Part shown: piece by piece, positions 42,113-53,536 of the stretch | How the letters are laid out: every line of letters begins with the position of its first letter | Numbering within the stretch: the stretch's first letter is position 1 | NCBI GenBank assembly: GCA_963920575.1 | Contig: OY986972.1 | Location: 2,001,501 to 2,065,500 of the forward strand | Direction of reading: 5' to 3' | Source of the DNA: Narthecium ossifragum | Lineage: Eukaryota; Streptophyta; Magnoliopsida; Dioscoreales; Nartheciaceae | DNA length: 64,000 bases | Made by a program: the position numbers and the translations under genes | The notes under the pieces: generated by a model | Seen by the model: the letters and a program-made list of their open reading frames with translations, nothing else | Told to the model about the DNA's origin: nothing | Databases searched by the model: none

Positions 42113-43477
42113 GAATTATGACACACAATAAGCGAAAATAACTAATTAAACACACAGTCATAACATAGCATAATGTCATAACAATACATGTCTCACATTA
42201 ATCATCTAAGAAACTATAATATGAATAATGAAAGAACATAAAATCAAATATGACATATACATAATATTATGCAAAGACTGTGATCCATATATTAGTTATA
42301 CTATAAGTGGTTCATCTTACCGATTACATAAATCAGGGGTTATTCACACCTTTGGGCAAGAGAACTCCCCATCTTTATGCAATACAAGTAAGTAAACCTC
42401 AACTTTTAGTTTTGCTTCCTATTACAGTCACCTTTGGGCTTACTGTAATAGATTGCACCTTTATATAATTCCAAGAGAGAGAAGACCGTTAGCCCTCAAT
42501 TCACCACCCTAATCCATAGAGTGCTCTGGGCCCTTTGGGGCTACTCAAAAACAACTCTTGAATGTCGTGATAGTGAACGGAATTACTAAATTTAATTCAT
42601 AGCATGATAACATAAATATAAATAAATAATTTATCGTCATGCAATCAGGTAAAAATAATATCATCTTTAAATTCCCTACACTTTCATGAGTCAAACGGCT
42701 CAAATCGGAATAAAAACGGACTTAAGACGACAAAGTTACGCTATCTTAAAGAAAGCTGTCGCAAAAAAGCCCTTTTAAGATCAGAAATCACAGCAGTATA
42801 TAAATCCGGGGTGGTTTCTGTAAAAAGGCTCACGGGTTACTTAAAAAAAAACGAACCGGGTTTGAAACTTTTAAAACCCGCAAACCCGAAAACCAATAAA
42901 CCAATAAGCATAAAACCTAAACGGGTTCGGATCCGAAAAAAAAAACCCGAAACCCACTGACCTCATCTCCTTCCTCCCCTCTCCTTCGATCAGACGAAAC
43001 CCTAGGGTTTCGCCGCCGCCGTCTTGATGCGCTGCCGCCGCCTCATTAATCCGGCCAAGGCCGGTGGCTAGCTGCACGTTGGCGACGCCCGAAGCCGGAG
43101 ATCCCGACTGGGAGGTCGCCGTCGAGCTTTTCGGCGGTACGCGGGAAGAAGAAGCCGGCGGACGCGATGCCGCGATCGCCGGAGCGGCTGCAGGCGAGGC
43201 CCCCCAACGCCGTTCGCAGTTGAGATCGCCGGAGAACGGCTCCTCGAACGCCGTTAGGGGTGGATCGAGTGGCTAAAGCCATTGATCCACGGATTGGCAG
43301 CCAACCATGGCCGCCCCCAACTCTAAACTATTAACTATTAAACTATTATTTTTCGGAATTAATAAAACCTTGAATAAATTCGAATAATCATTATATGAAT
43401 TCCAGAAAATCTGAAAACCCTACCAGAAAATCCGAAAATTCGTGGAAAATAAACTTTACGTGAATATAGGTATAAAC
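42113..43477 (-). other. Unusually long Copia leader with a GC-rich, gene-like insert
   Basis: Between gag and the primer-binding site lie about 1.36 kb of non-coding leader. From about 42960 to 43320 the sequence turns GC-rich, with gaaaccctagggtttcgccg and GCCGCCGCC phrases like a plant first exon; both strands are open over about 70-80 codons (e.g. 43046-43282 minus). This suggests a host fragment carried by the element. The gene of origin is not recognised. Confidence 0.5.
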
Positions 43478-43494
43478 CTGGCTCTTGATACCAA
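43478..43494 (-). promoter_or_regulatory. Copia primer-binding site (tRNA-iMet type)
   Basis: Directly inside the 5' LTR the minus strand reads TGGTATCAAGAGCC, matching the initiator-Met tRNA 3' end complement (TGGTATCAGAGC) apart from one extra A. Confidence 0.85.
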
Positions 43495-43650
43495 TTGTTA
43501 GCAATTATACTGTCATGCTAGATCTTCTACACTATATTCACGTAAAGCAATAATGTAATGCGGAAATAAATCATACCTTCCGTCATCGTGTATACAATAC
43601 GATGACTCCGTTCACCGTTGTACCGCCTACTCAAGACGGTAGGCTGGACT

Positions 43651-46432
43651 TGTGAGGACCCGTACCTCCAACCCGGTCCGACCGCGTTAGGTCGAGGGTC
43701 TGGATTTGTGGTTTGGCTCGGTTGGCCCTGGGCTGCGATCGGTTGATCGCATCGCTGTTTTTGGACCCCAAGGGCAATTTGGTAAATTGCGCTTTGGCGG
43801 TCAGTTTCACACCCGCGTAGTGCACACACAGCCTTGATTGATGTACGTGATTGAGTAGATTCAGTAGAGATCGCAGCTTGGAGCAAGATCGGATTCAGTC
43901 CGATCAGTTGGCTCGTCTGAACCGGCTAAGCCACTTAAGTGGTTTAACCCTCTCCTCTCTCCTACTTATTTTTCTCTCTCCTTTTTCCCCCCTCTCTTTT
44001 CCTTTTCTTTTCCCTTTCTTTTCTTTTTCCTTCTCTCCCTCTTCGCTGGTTTTCCCGTGCCCGACCCCCTCTCTTCTCCTTCGCTCGCGACGACGCCGGC
44101 CTCCTCTTCTCCGGAGCCCCTTCGCCTCCGTTGCCGGCCGTCGTCCCCTTCGAGCCCCCTCCTCAGATCCGGCCAGAGCTCCACTTCCCCGAGCTCTCTT
44201 CCTCCTTCCCTTTCTCTCTCCCGCGGCTACCTTCCCCCTCTTCCGCGGCGACCCCGTCCTTTCTCCGGCGAGCTGGAGACGACGGCGACGGCAGTGGACG
44301 GCGGGATCACGGCGGATTAGCGAGGATGAAGCTTGGATTAGCGTGTGAAGGTAGGGTTTCTACCTATATCATTAGGATATGTTAGATCTAGGGTTTGGTT
44401 GCTAGATCTATGGGTTTATATGTGTAATATGATGCTTATGGACTTGTTTAGCAACTGATTAGAGCTTGGTAGGATTTGATTTGGGTTTTATCCGGATTTT
44501 TGGAAGGTTTTTCCCGGATTTTATCGAGGTTCTGTTTTTCTGCGGGCTGAGCCGTTCAAGCTCAGATCGTGGCTCATTTGTGCATGATCTCGTTCGATCA
44601 TCAAGAGGAAAGTTGTAGATCATCGAATCTACTTTCATTTGCCGCTGATTTTGTAATTTTCGGAGTTTTCTACGATTTATGGTGATTATTCTTCGGATCT
44701 GCGACGATACCGCAATTAGTGAATTGATTAGTGAATTCCGGGAATATTAGCCATTAGATTAATCCAATTATTGGGCTGCATGTTCCTAGTATGCTAATCT
44801 ACATTTGCCCAAGTTTAATTTCCAATTCGACGTCGTTTGGATGTCGAATTGATGAGATTTCATCGCCTCTAACTAGGGTTAAATGTAGAAATCTGGAATG
44901 TAGCTTCTTAATGGATTTTCGATGTTTTACCGTGTTCAATCCTCCAAGATACATGCTTCATTCACCAAATGCCTTAATTGATGTTCTTAATCACATCTAG
45001 GATGGACAATCTAGATTTAATAGGTTTGGGTGTTTGAACCCTCGATATTGGTTTGTCGGTTTAACTAGTTAAGTATTCATGCTTAGTTAGCTTTTAATTA
45101 AATAATCATACCTTGTTATATATATAGATTGCATGCTTTATATTTGCTTAACCCCGTGTGGGGCTTGTGGTTGAACCAAGGGAGTTGTGCCCCTTGGGAT
45201 GTTTAGCTAATTAAATGGCCGAAGGTGTGCCTTCGTTGTAGTAACTTGTAATTGTGGCCTGTTGTGTATTGTGTGGCCGGGGTTGTATCCCCGTTGTAGA
45301 AATTGCGGTTAACGGCTGCGGACGTCGTTGTAATGTCGGATTTTGATCTGTTGGATACTTGTTAATATAGCTTTGCTAGATAGACCCTTATTGCTTGAAC
45401 CCTTGCTATGTTTACCCTCCGGCAAGCTTGACGCTTCGCCTAGCCCGTGTATGTTGTCTTGGCATATTGTTGCATGCTGCTATTCCTGGATCTCTGTGCT
45501 TGAGCATTGCATGCATCTGTTTGCATTAGAAGCATCAGGCTAGGTGGTAGACGATGGTTTCGATCGTTGATCCGGGGTTCTCGGGTAGCCCGGATCTAGC
45601 CCTAGGGCCGGGGCTGGGTAGTCAGGATTAGGGTGTGATTGTCGATCTGAATCTCTGATGATTGAGGATTGCGATAGTCGGCTTGAATCTTTGTTTTGAA
45701 GTTTAGAGGTCGTGTTGTCTTCCCAAGGCTAAGTGCTAAGGATGCAACCGAGGAGTTCCCGACGTGGTCCCCAGGCAGTGGTATCCCTGCTGGGTAAGGG
45801 TGAGTGATCCTGCATGGTTCCGTTCCCCTGTCAGTGCTTAGGGTGATCTTGGTAGAGAGACCAAGAGAGAGGTTCATGACAGGAGCCCTTGGGACATCGG
45901 TGGGTTATGGGACCCGTGGCATCCGTTAGACTTAGGCTGGGAGACAACACTGTTGTTGTTTTCCTCCCTTCAGTGTGCCGTAGAGTAGAACCCTACTGAG
46001 CAAGCTTTGTTGCTCACTCCTACCTGGGCTGCATCGGCGATGCAGTCCCTTCTTTTTCAGGTGGTTGCGGTGTTGGAGGCGGTACTCCCCTTGGTGGTGC
46101 GTGAGATCGAGGATATCACCAGTTTATTATATTCAATTGATGTACAGCTCTAAATGTATAAATTGTAATTTGAAGGAGATATATATTTGTATTTCAATTT
46201 GATGTAAATTGATCAGAGATTGCTGTACTAGATGACTTGAATCATTATTATATCTTTTTAAAGTTAAATTGTATTATGATTTGATGATAGGATAGTTTAA
46301 ATTAATTGTGAATATTGTAACCATGCACCAGGTTTAAAATTGATGTTCAAAGGGGAGGCTCTCGCCGTTTGATTTAGAGTTTAGGACCCTCACGTCCCGG
46401 TCCGGATGGGTTTTCTGGGTCGGGGCGTGACA
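43651..46432. mobile_element. Long Gypsy (Del/Tekay-like) solo LTR nested in the Copia 5' LTR, TSD GGACT
   Basis: The 2782-bp segment starts TGTGAGGACCCG and ends GGGTCGGGGCGTGACA. GGACT is at 43646-43650 and 46433-46437, and the intact Copia LTR at 37044 shows the empty site. The GC-rich start, the C/T-rich stretch near 43950-44250, and the TGTGAGGACC...GGGGYGTGACA ends resemble the 2-3 kb LTRs of chromovirus Del/Tekay elements. Relatives are at 50073 and 63549. The frames inside it are not genes. Confidence 0.85.
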
Positions 46433-46720
46433 GGACTGGTCTTCTCTCTCTTAATCTCACTCTCCAACCTTTATGCTTAAGGACGATGGGGATCCTTTAG
46501 GCTTAAACCGTGAGCAGAGAAAGGGACCAGGGCCTCATATATATAGAAGTGAAAGTGTCCAACCATCATAGGACTAGAACTCTAATTGAGGTTAAACTCC
46601 ATCATCTGCGTGGGAATAGAACTCTTATTAATTGGGCTCTTTTAGTAGAATCAGGACTTGACTCAAGAGTTAAACCTACTCAAGTTATAATTAGACCACA
46701 TTAAGGAGTTAAATCCAACA

Positions 46721-47204
46721 TGTGTGTCACTCATCCAAGAAGTATGTTTAATTTCCACAATTTTTGGACACTGTTCATGTACTCTTCCTTCAAATTTTCA
46801 AAGATTGAAGCTGAACTTCTTTGATCAAGTAAACTATTTCAGGTTTGAAGTTTTCGAATAAATTTCACAATGGCGAAAAAAGCTGTGGATGGTGTTAAAT
46901 TAACAATTATATATGTACTGTATTTTTACGACTCAAACGTGGCTAACAACAATAGGACATCCATATATCGAAATAATACTTCAAGACAATATAATTTATG
47001 GACCATTTGTGACAAAATTAATCACAGTTCTTATTTGGATTCATGCAAATGTTGGCTTCTCGGGAGGGAATAGTTTTCATTTGTTTTCTTTTTTTATGTA
47101 GCTCTCGAGATATAATTACAGGTTATTTATCTGCAAGTAAGCCTAAAAATAGAAGGGTTTCTGATTTGAAATAATACTAGAAAAATATTACTAGTCATAA
47201 TATA
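46721..47204 (+). other. 3' block of unit 3 resumed after the Copia element
   Basis: Continues the unit 3 flank (tgtgtgtcactcatccaag) and includes the MAKKAVDG block at 46870-47073 (67 codons). It ends at tcataatatagc, where the NLR 4 LRR fragment begins abruptly. Confidence 0.6.
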
Positions 47205-48561
47205 GCTAGAAGGATTCACATTCCTTGACGAGGATGGGCACAAGCTGAGTGAGTTGAAAGATATGAATCAGATTCGAGGGAGTCTTACGATCAAGAATCT
47301 GGATAAAGTAGCGGATAAGAGGCAAGCAGAGGAGGCTAATCTGCGCCAAAAGAAGAATCTCAGAAAACTAGGATTGTCGTGGTCATATAACGCAGATAGT
47401 GATGATGGGCGAGCTGATGAGGATGTGATCGAGGGTCTTCAGCCGAGTCTTTATTTGGAGGAATTGAGAATTTCGTGTTACAGAGGTCGGAGCTCTCCGA
47501 GTTGGATTAATAGCCAAATGTTGCCCAACCTAATTCATGTTGAACTGTTTTGTTGCCTGAATTGTGATGTCCTTCCGCCACTTGGGCAGCTACGGCGCCT
47601 CAAACGTCTTGCTCTAATTGGAATGCATGCTATCAGGATCATCAATGGAGGTCATGAATTCTATGGCGACGCCAACTTCCCATCCTTAGAGTCCCTAGGG
47701 ATTCATTGGATGGAAGCATTGCAGGGATGGAGAGGAGTAGAAGGCCGTCAATTGTTTCCTAGCCTTCGAGAGCTCGAAATATACGATTGCCCTGAATTGA
47801 GAGCCCTCCCTCCGCTCCCTCCAAAGCTAGAAGCTCTGCGTCTGTATCGTCTTGGGTTACTCTCCCTTTCATTATCATCAATGACATCTGTAGACGCGGA
47901 TGGAGGGGTGCCAAAGAGGAGCAGCGGTGGAAGCAGTAACAGGCTGCAGGTGCTTGGAGGCTTGACAGTGCTCGTGAAGTTGCATATCTGTGATTGCGAG
48001 CAGCTCACCATGCTGGAGGGTATTAATCAAGGACTGGTGTCTCTCCAGAACTTGGTAATACGAGGTTGTCCGAGACTGGATGCGCGCTGGATGGAAGAAG
48101 ATGGGCCACCTTCCCTCGTGGAGATCGACATCGATGACCAGAGGCTGCTGTCAGCGTGGTTCCTCAGAAGTCTCGGCCACATTCAATACTTGTCATTGAT
48201 GTATGGCAGAAGTCTGAAACATCTCAGTGCAGAGGAAAAGGAGTGCCTGAAGCGCCTCACCGCTCTACAAGAGTTATGGATTGGCTCCTGCGATGAACTT
48301 CGCGCTCTTCCCGAGGAGCTGCAGAGCCTCTCCTCCCTCCGAAGGTTATCTATCAATTACTGCCCCAAAATCATGTCACTGCCATCCAAGGGACTGCCGC
48401 TTGGGCTCAAGGAATTCGAAGTCAGCGCACCCAGTGAAGAGCTGAGGCGTCGTTGCCTCAAGGGAGAAGGTGAGGACTGGCCTAAGATTCAGCATATACC
48501 TAAATTGTCTATAACGGAAGGTGTGTCGGAAAGTGACTCATCGGAAAGTGACTCAGATTAG
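47205..48561 (+). pseudogene. NLR 4: 3' LRR-only fragment
   Basis: Homology to NLR 2 starts abruptly inside the LRR domain (equivalent to about 16553). The CC and NB-ARC domains are absent. An open frame of 435 codons from the ATG at 47254 encodes LRRs through DWPKIQHIPKLS, then a short acidic tail (SESDSSESDSD). Compared with NLR 3 it keeps the HAIRIINGGHEFYGD segment. It cannot signal as an NLR, but it can donate LRR sequence by gene conversion and might encode a small LRR protein. Confidence 0.85.
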
Positions 48562-48565
48562 AATT

Positions 48566-49062
48566 CTCTCATCCGAATTAGAGTCTCACTTCCTCTTAAT
48601 TGATCTTGTATGAAATCTATAAAAGAGATGTGTGAGGCCGAATAAGAGAGAAGATTGGTTTTGTACGGGAAGGAGGTGAGAAAGGGCTGTAAACGGGTAA
48701 GAAGAAAGAGAGAGGTTGGAGTAGAAAAGAGAAGAGAGAGAGAGAAGAGAAGAGAGAGAGAAGAAAAGAGAGAGAAAAAGAAGAGAGGAAAGAGGGCTCT
48801 GGTGAGAGAAGGCTAGATCAACTAAGTATTCCCGTAATCTTCTTGATTTTAGTGGATTTCTCTGGTGTGTTCTTTCCGTGGACGTAGGAGAATCCATCTC
48901 CGAACCACGTAAATTTCTGTGTCTCCCACTTTTTTTATTGCTTTTCTAAAATCTTGCATCTTTTGGTTTGGTTCTCTACGCTTGGTTGTCGAGCATCGAT
49001 TTAGAGCTCGTAAACATCGATCAAAGATCGAGGATCCGACACTTCCGTGCCAACAAGGCATT
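48566..49062 (+). mobile_element. LTR-derived segment after NLR 4
   Basis: Second copy of the 34935-35455 segment, beginning attctctcatccgaattagag and ending ccgtgccaaca. It has lost the first bases present in unit 3. Presence in the same place in both units shows that it inserted before their duplication. Confidence 0.55.
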
Positions 49063-49213
49063 GACGGTGATTGAGGAGGTCATTGAAGCTAATCCTCTCT
49101 TCACAAGTAATGCCCACAAGCATTGAGAGAGCTCTCTTCCATTTTTCCCCACTATCTAAATACTCTGATGCTCGTTTTGCTTATTAGATGATTACCATGT
49201 CATTAAAGGCTCC

Positions 49214-49429
49214 ATGATTAGATCATTTGGAGTTATGTTTGTACTCATTTTTGTCCTCATTTCCGCAAAGGTAATAAACCTCTGCTTTACGAGATGGAAT
49301 CCAAGTCTCGTTCCTTATGTCAGCGAGTTATTTATTTTGATGCAAATTTCTACCATTTTGTTGATTTCTGTGCTTATTTTGGTGATATACTCCTTACCAA
49401 AAACGAGAAGAGTTCAGAGTCTTATTTGA
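49214..49429 (+). other. Conserved 3'-flank frame, unit 4 copy
   Basis: 71-codon homologue of 18487-18702, with the same donor-like site. Downstream the unit has a deletion that removes the fragment between cagagt and catgctgttaacaaag found in unit 3. Confidence 0.35.
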
Positions 49430-49825
49430 GTTCAGAGTCATGCTGTTAACAAAGTTTCTAATGTTCCTTTTAAAGTATCTATGTCACACTCTGGGTGGAC
49501 ATAAAAAAATATTAGCAACTTTAAGAGGATGCATGCAGCCCACACTCTGGGTGGACAGAAAAAAATATTGCCAACTCCTTAATGCATGCTTTCACACAAG
49601 TTTGAGGCCATGATAAATATAGGATATTCGTATAAATTTCAAGGAAAAATGATAAAAGAATTCAAGAAAAACACAACTTGAAGAGTATTGTTGTCAAAAT
49701 TGCTTGGGGTTTGCAATTAAACACAAAATGGAGCTGAAAAAGGAATGAATGCCAACAATGGCAGAAATCCAAGTTTTTTGTTATTAGTTGAGCTCGAAGG
49801 CTAAAGGCCCAAAGAGGGGCTTACA

Positions 49826-50072
49826 TCAAGAGAAACCAGGAGTGGTAGGGACAGACCCCCTAGACTCCCCGATGTCGTTAAAAACAGAATTGAGCGAACC
49901 AGCGTGCCGAGCTACCCAATCAGCGTGACAGTTCTCTTCCCTCGGGATATACCGGATGTGAAATTGGCTGAGGTGGCGCGACTCCCACCAGATGTCCTGT
50001 ACCACGCCTCTGCACATCTCCAATACAGGAGCTCTACTCTCAACCATCTGGACTGCGAAGAGGGAGTCTGAC
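49826..50072 (-). pseudogene. LINE RNase H domain, C-terminal part
   Basis: Reads QFHIRYIPREENCHADWVAR, the RNase H end of plant L1 ORF2. It is separated from its N-terminal part (TDASFDPATGIAGIG near 52640) by the solo LTR at 50073-52464. Confidence 0.8.
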
Positions 50073-52464
50073 TGTGAGGACCTGTCTCTCTACCCCTTTG
50101 ACTCGCTGTAGACCGCAAGGGCAATTTGGTAAATTGCACCTTGTTGGTTTGTTTCACACCCGCGTGTGCACACACTGGCCTTGTATGTGTTCGTGTTTGT
50201 TTAGTTAGGCTAGGTGAACCCGAGATCGGAAGATCTGAGCTTGGACTTGTGTTTTAGCCCAAGTTTGCCTTTCTGAGTAAAGGAGATCGATCTGGATTTC
50301 AAGGAGATCGATCTAGATTGCAAATGAGATCGATCTCACATGCGTTGGAGATCGATCATGCTCGAGTCGGTGTTTTCTTTCTCTTTCGCGAGGACGGCCG
50401 TTGGCCGTCGCTCTCCCCTGTCAGAGAGGGAAGACTTTCCCTCCCCTCCCCTCACTTTCTTCCCCTTTCCCCGGCTTTCCCCTCGCCCTTTCCCCTCTTT
50501 TCTTCCCCTCCTCTTCCTCCTTCTCTTCTCTTCTTCTTCCTTCTTTCTCTTCTTTCCCGCGGTGCTCTGTTTCTTCCCTTCTCCGCCGGCGAGCTTCATC
50601 TCCTCCGTTCTCCCTCCTCCGACCATCTTTTTCGGCGTTCTAAGGCTCGTTGGATCCGTGACAACGAGAGGAAGATCCCTGAAGTGGTTTGGAAGCTTGT
50701 TGGTGATCAAATCGCGGGGAATCAGCCGAGGAAAGCGCAGCTAGGTAGGGTTATACCTACTGATGTTTATTTTGGGTGTTCTTGATATCTAGCCGTTGGA
50801 TCTTGTTGATCCTTGTTTTGTTGGATTTATTATGCCTTTTAGAATAACTGATATAAGTTTCATATTAATCAGTTGAGATTTGAGTAGGTTTTATGCAAGA
50901 TTAGTCTCGGATTTCTGGTTTTCTGATGTTCTTGAAGAACAGCCGGCTTGCGGCGAGTTTTACGGCCGGCGTATACATGATCTTGGCTTTTCATAAACAT
51001 AAGAGTTGTATAGCTATTCGTTATCTTTCCATTTCATCTTGTTTTGTATTTTTATGATTTTTCTACGATTTCTTATGAATTGTTTTCTGGAGGGCTGCGT
51101 TGCAGCAATTAATGGGTAAGTTAGTTTGATTAATGATTTTGATTAGCGTTTTCCCGTTAATCCAACCGTTGGATGATTATGAATTTTGGATATGTTGATC
51201 ATGCTATATACACCTACTGGTAGTTAAGTTGGATCTTGAATCCGACGTTGTTTGGACGTCGGATCGACGGGATCAATTAGCCCCTAAGTAGAGGCTTTGA
51301 GGGTTTTTGATTATAATATTATATTTCGGAATATAATATTATATTGTTACTATTCATCATTGGTTTTCGGGGTTGCTTCCCGTTGCAGGAGTCCGCGGTT
51401 GACGGTCGCGGTACCATCGTAATGCCGGGACCCGCTGCGGATCGGCTGGCAGCGGTTGGTAGTACCGCTGCAGCGATCCAGTAGACTTATATGATGCTTG
51501 ACATACTGTTGCATGCCTTTCTTTTTGTCTGTGTATGTCATAGCATGCATTGTTGATTGTGCATTAGTTGCATTGGTTAGGGTGTGGGTGATCTTTGGGT
51601 CGCCGTCCCGAGGCTGGAAGCTCGGACTTAGCCCTAGGACCGAGGTTGGGTAGTTTGGACCCGGTTTGAATGGTGGTGTCCAGTCCATTCGATGATAGGC
51701 TTAGATGACTGGTACACCTGTTGCCTGATGATTGTAGAGGTCGTGTCGGCCTCGAGTCGGATCTGAGGTGTAGCCGGTGTCCGGCTTTTCTTAAAACTCT
51801 TGAGTAGAGGTTTTGCCTACTCAGTGGTGTCTCTTCCCACCAAACAGTGTTCAGTGTCCTGTTGAGAGTCAGCAGTGCCGTTTCCTGCTACTGAGTGTGA
51901 CCCGACATGTGACCAGCCCGGCTGGAAGATCATGATCGGGGCCTCAGGGACACGCGGTGGGGTTATGGGACCCCTGTACACACCCAGGTCCTACTTAAGG
52001 GCGACACTGTTGCGTTTCCCTCTTCCTTCTGTGTGTCATAGTGTAGATCCCTACTGAGCTTAGTGCTCACACCTACCCGGGCTGCGTTTTGCAGGTGCAG
52101 GCGTCAGTTCTTCGTCTGTGGCCCCTACCGGGCAGTTGGACGGAGGTGCGGTGGCGCCTGGTGGCTTTTGAGAGGTGGCGATATTTTTCTGCTTTTACCC
52201 TTATGTTAGTTAGTCTCCTACGGGAGTGATGTTGTTTTTTGGATCTTCCCCTCTTCAAAGATTTGTATATTGAATCTTTTTGAGTTCGTAAATATGTGGT
52301 TCGAGGCTTCATTATAATATTGTCTTTTAATTGAGGGTGCTTTTGGTGAATTGCTAGGGAGACCAATAGGTTAGAGGGAACCCTCGCCGTTCTTTTTCCG
52401 CGTTGGTTAGGTTCCGGTTCACGTCGCCCGGCCCGGTTGGGCTTTCGCGGGTCGGGGCGCGGCA
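50073..52464. mobile_element. Long Gypsy (Del/Tekay-like) solo LTR inside the LINE, TSD CTGAC
   Basis: The 2392-bp segment starts TGTGAGGACCTG and ends GGGTCGGGGCGCGGCA. CTGAC is at 50068-50072 and 52465-52469. It has the same general architecture as 43651-46432 (C/T-rich block near 50430-50600, similar ends) but a diverged interior, so it is another subfamily. Confidence 0.83.
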
Positions 52465-52558
52465 CTGACTCAATGAGGACATTATGATAACTCCGCCTGT
52501 TCGCCACCCTGATCGCTGCCAGTATGGCATGAAGCTCACCCACAAGGATGGAGGAGAC

Positions 52559-53434
52559 CTAGCGTTGCTCACCATCGGACCAGAGGACCACATCATCTTC
52601 ATCAATGCCTACTACTCCAATCCCCGCAATGCCGGTTGCCGGGTCGAAAGAGGCATCTGTTTGCATCCTAGCACCATTCCAGCCATGGGGTATGTTGGGT
52701 TTCTTCCTGGCTTGGGCTGTGGCAAGGAATTCCCTACTTTGCCAGCGGATGGCGTAAGCGACGTTCTGAGCTCCTCTACTGCCTTCATCAGCGACCAGGC
52801 TGCACTGGTCCTTCCAGAGCAGCCATAGGCCATAGGAGATCACGGATTTGGCTTGGGTAATGCTCTCGGACTTTCTGGGGCGGCACAGGAGCTTGATACA
52901 GGAGTCCATGTTGATTTTGTCGCACAAGAAGTTGACACTGAGGAGTGCTATGTTCCATACCTCGCGAGCGAAATGGCACTCAAAGAGGATGTGGTCGATG
53001 GTCTCATCAGCCATGTCGCATCGGGGGCACAGGCGATCAGAGGAGAGGCAAAGGTTCCAAAGAGTGAGCTTGGTTGGAGTCTTGCCATGCATGAGCTTCC
53101 AGAGGAAGAAACGTACCCGTGGTCCAGCGGGGGTCCTCCAGATGTTGCGCCACAAGGCTAGTTGCTCTCCCGTGTTCTGTTCATCGCTTCACTGCGTCAA
53201 ACTCTGATAAGCAGAAGCTGTGGTAATGACACCATTCTTGGTCCAGGTCCACCTAGGTGTGGCTTCGGTGTGTGGGGGAGACAGCGGCAGGGAGAGAATT
53301 CTGTTGACCATGATCGGGTGGAAGTAAGATCGAAGTGAGGGAATGCTCCAATGACCATCAGCAGAGAAAAGATCACAAACGGCCAGCTTCGTTAGCCTAG
53401 GATCAGTCTTCATCAATATGGGGGCACGGATCAA
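52559..53434 (-). pseudogene. LINE ORF2 3' region: zf-RVT and start of RNase H
   Basis: Same frame as the main ORF2 but separated from it by stop codons (near 53537 and 53189). It contains the zf-RVT motif (LCPRCDMADETIDHILFEC) and the RNase H start (MQTDASFDPATG). The stops look like single-base changes. Confidence 0.85.
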
Positions 53435-53536
53435 TGGGTAGTCACCAATCCACCAGTCCTGAAGGACATTAGCATGGCATGAGGCGCTGGGAACCCATCG
53501 GAGGTCTCGGCGGAGGAGCTCAGCGGCTTTGCAAGT

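Larger units (their letters stand above)
37044..46720 (-). mobile_element. Full-length Copia LTR retrotransposon, TSD TGTGT
   Basis: The two 438-bp LTRs (37044-37481; 43496-43650 joined to 46438-46720 around a nested LTR) differ by one base by eye. TGTGT flanks the element at 37039-37043 and 46721-46725, and the uninterrupted site is seen at 22646 and 60500. Coding is on the minus strand in the order gag-protease-integrase-RT-RNase H, which is Copia order. The primer-binding site follows the right-hand (5') LTR, and a purine tract (AAGTGGGAGAA) precedes the left-hand (3') LTR. The element is recent but carries a frameshift and a stop. Confidence 0.95.

Noticed and set aside
43966..44385. Proline/serine-rich genes in the long Gypsy LTR (also 50318-50785)
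   Set aside because: They lie in C/T-rich LTR leader sequence and shift frame between the related LTR copies.
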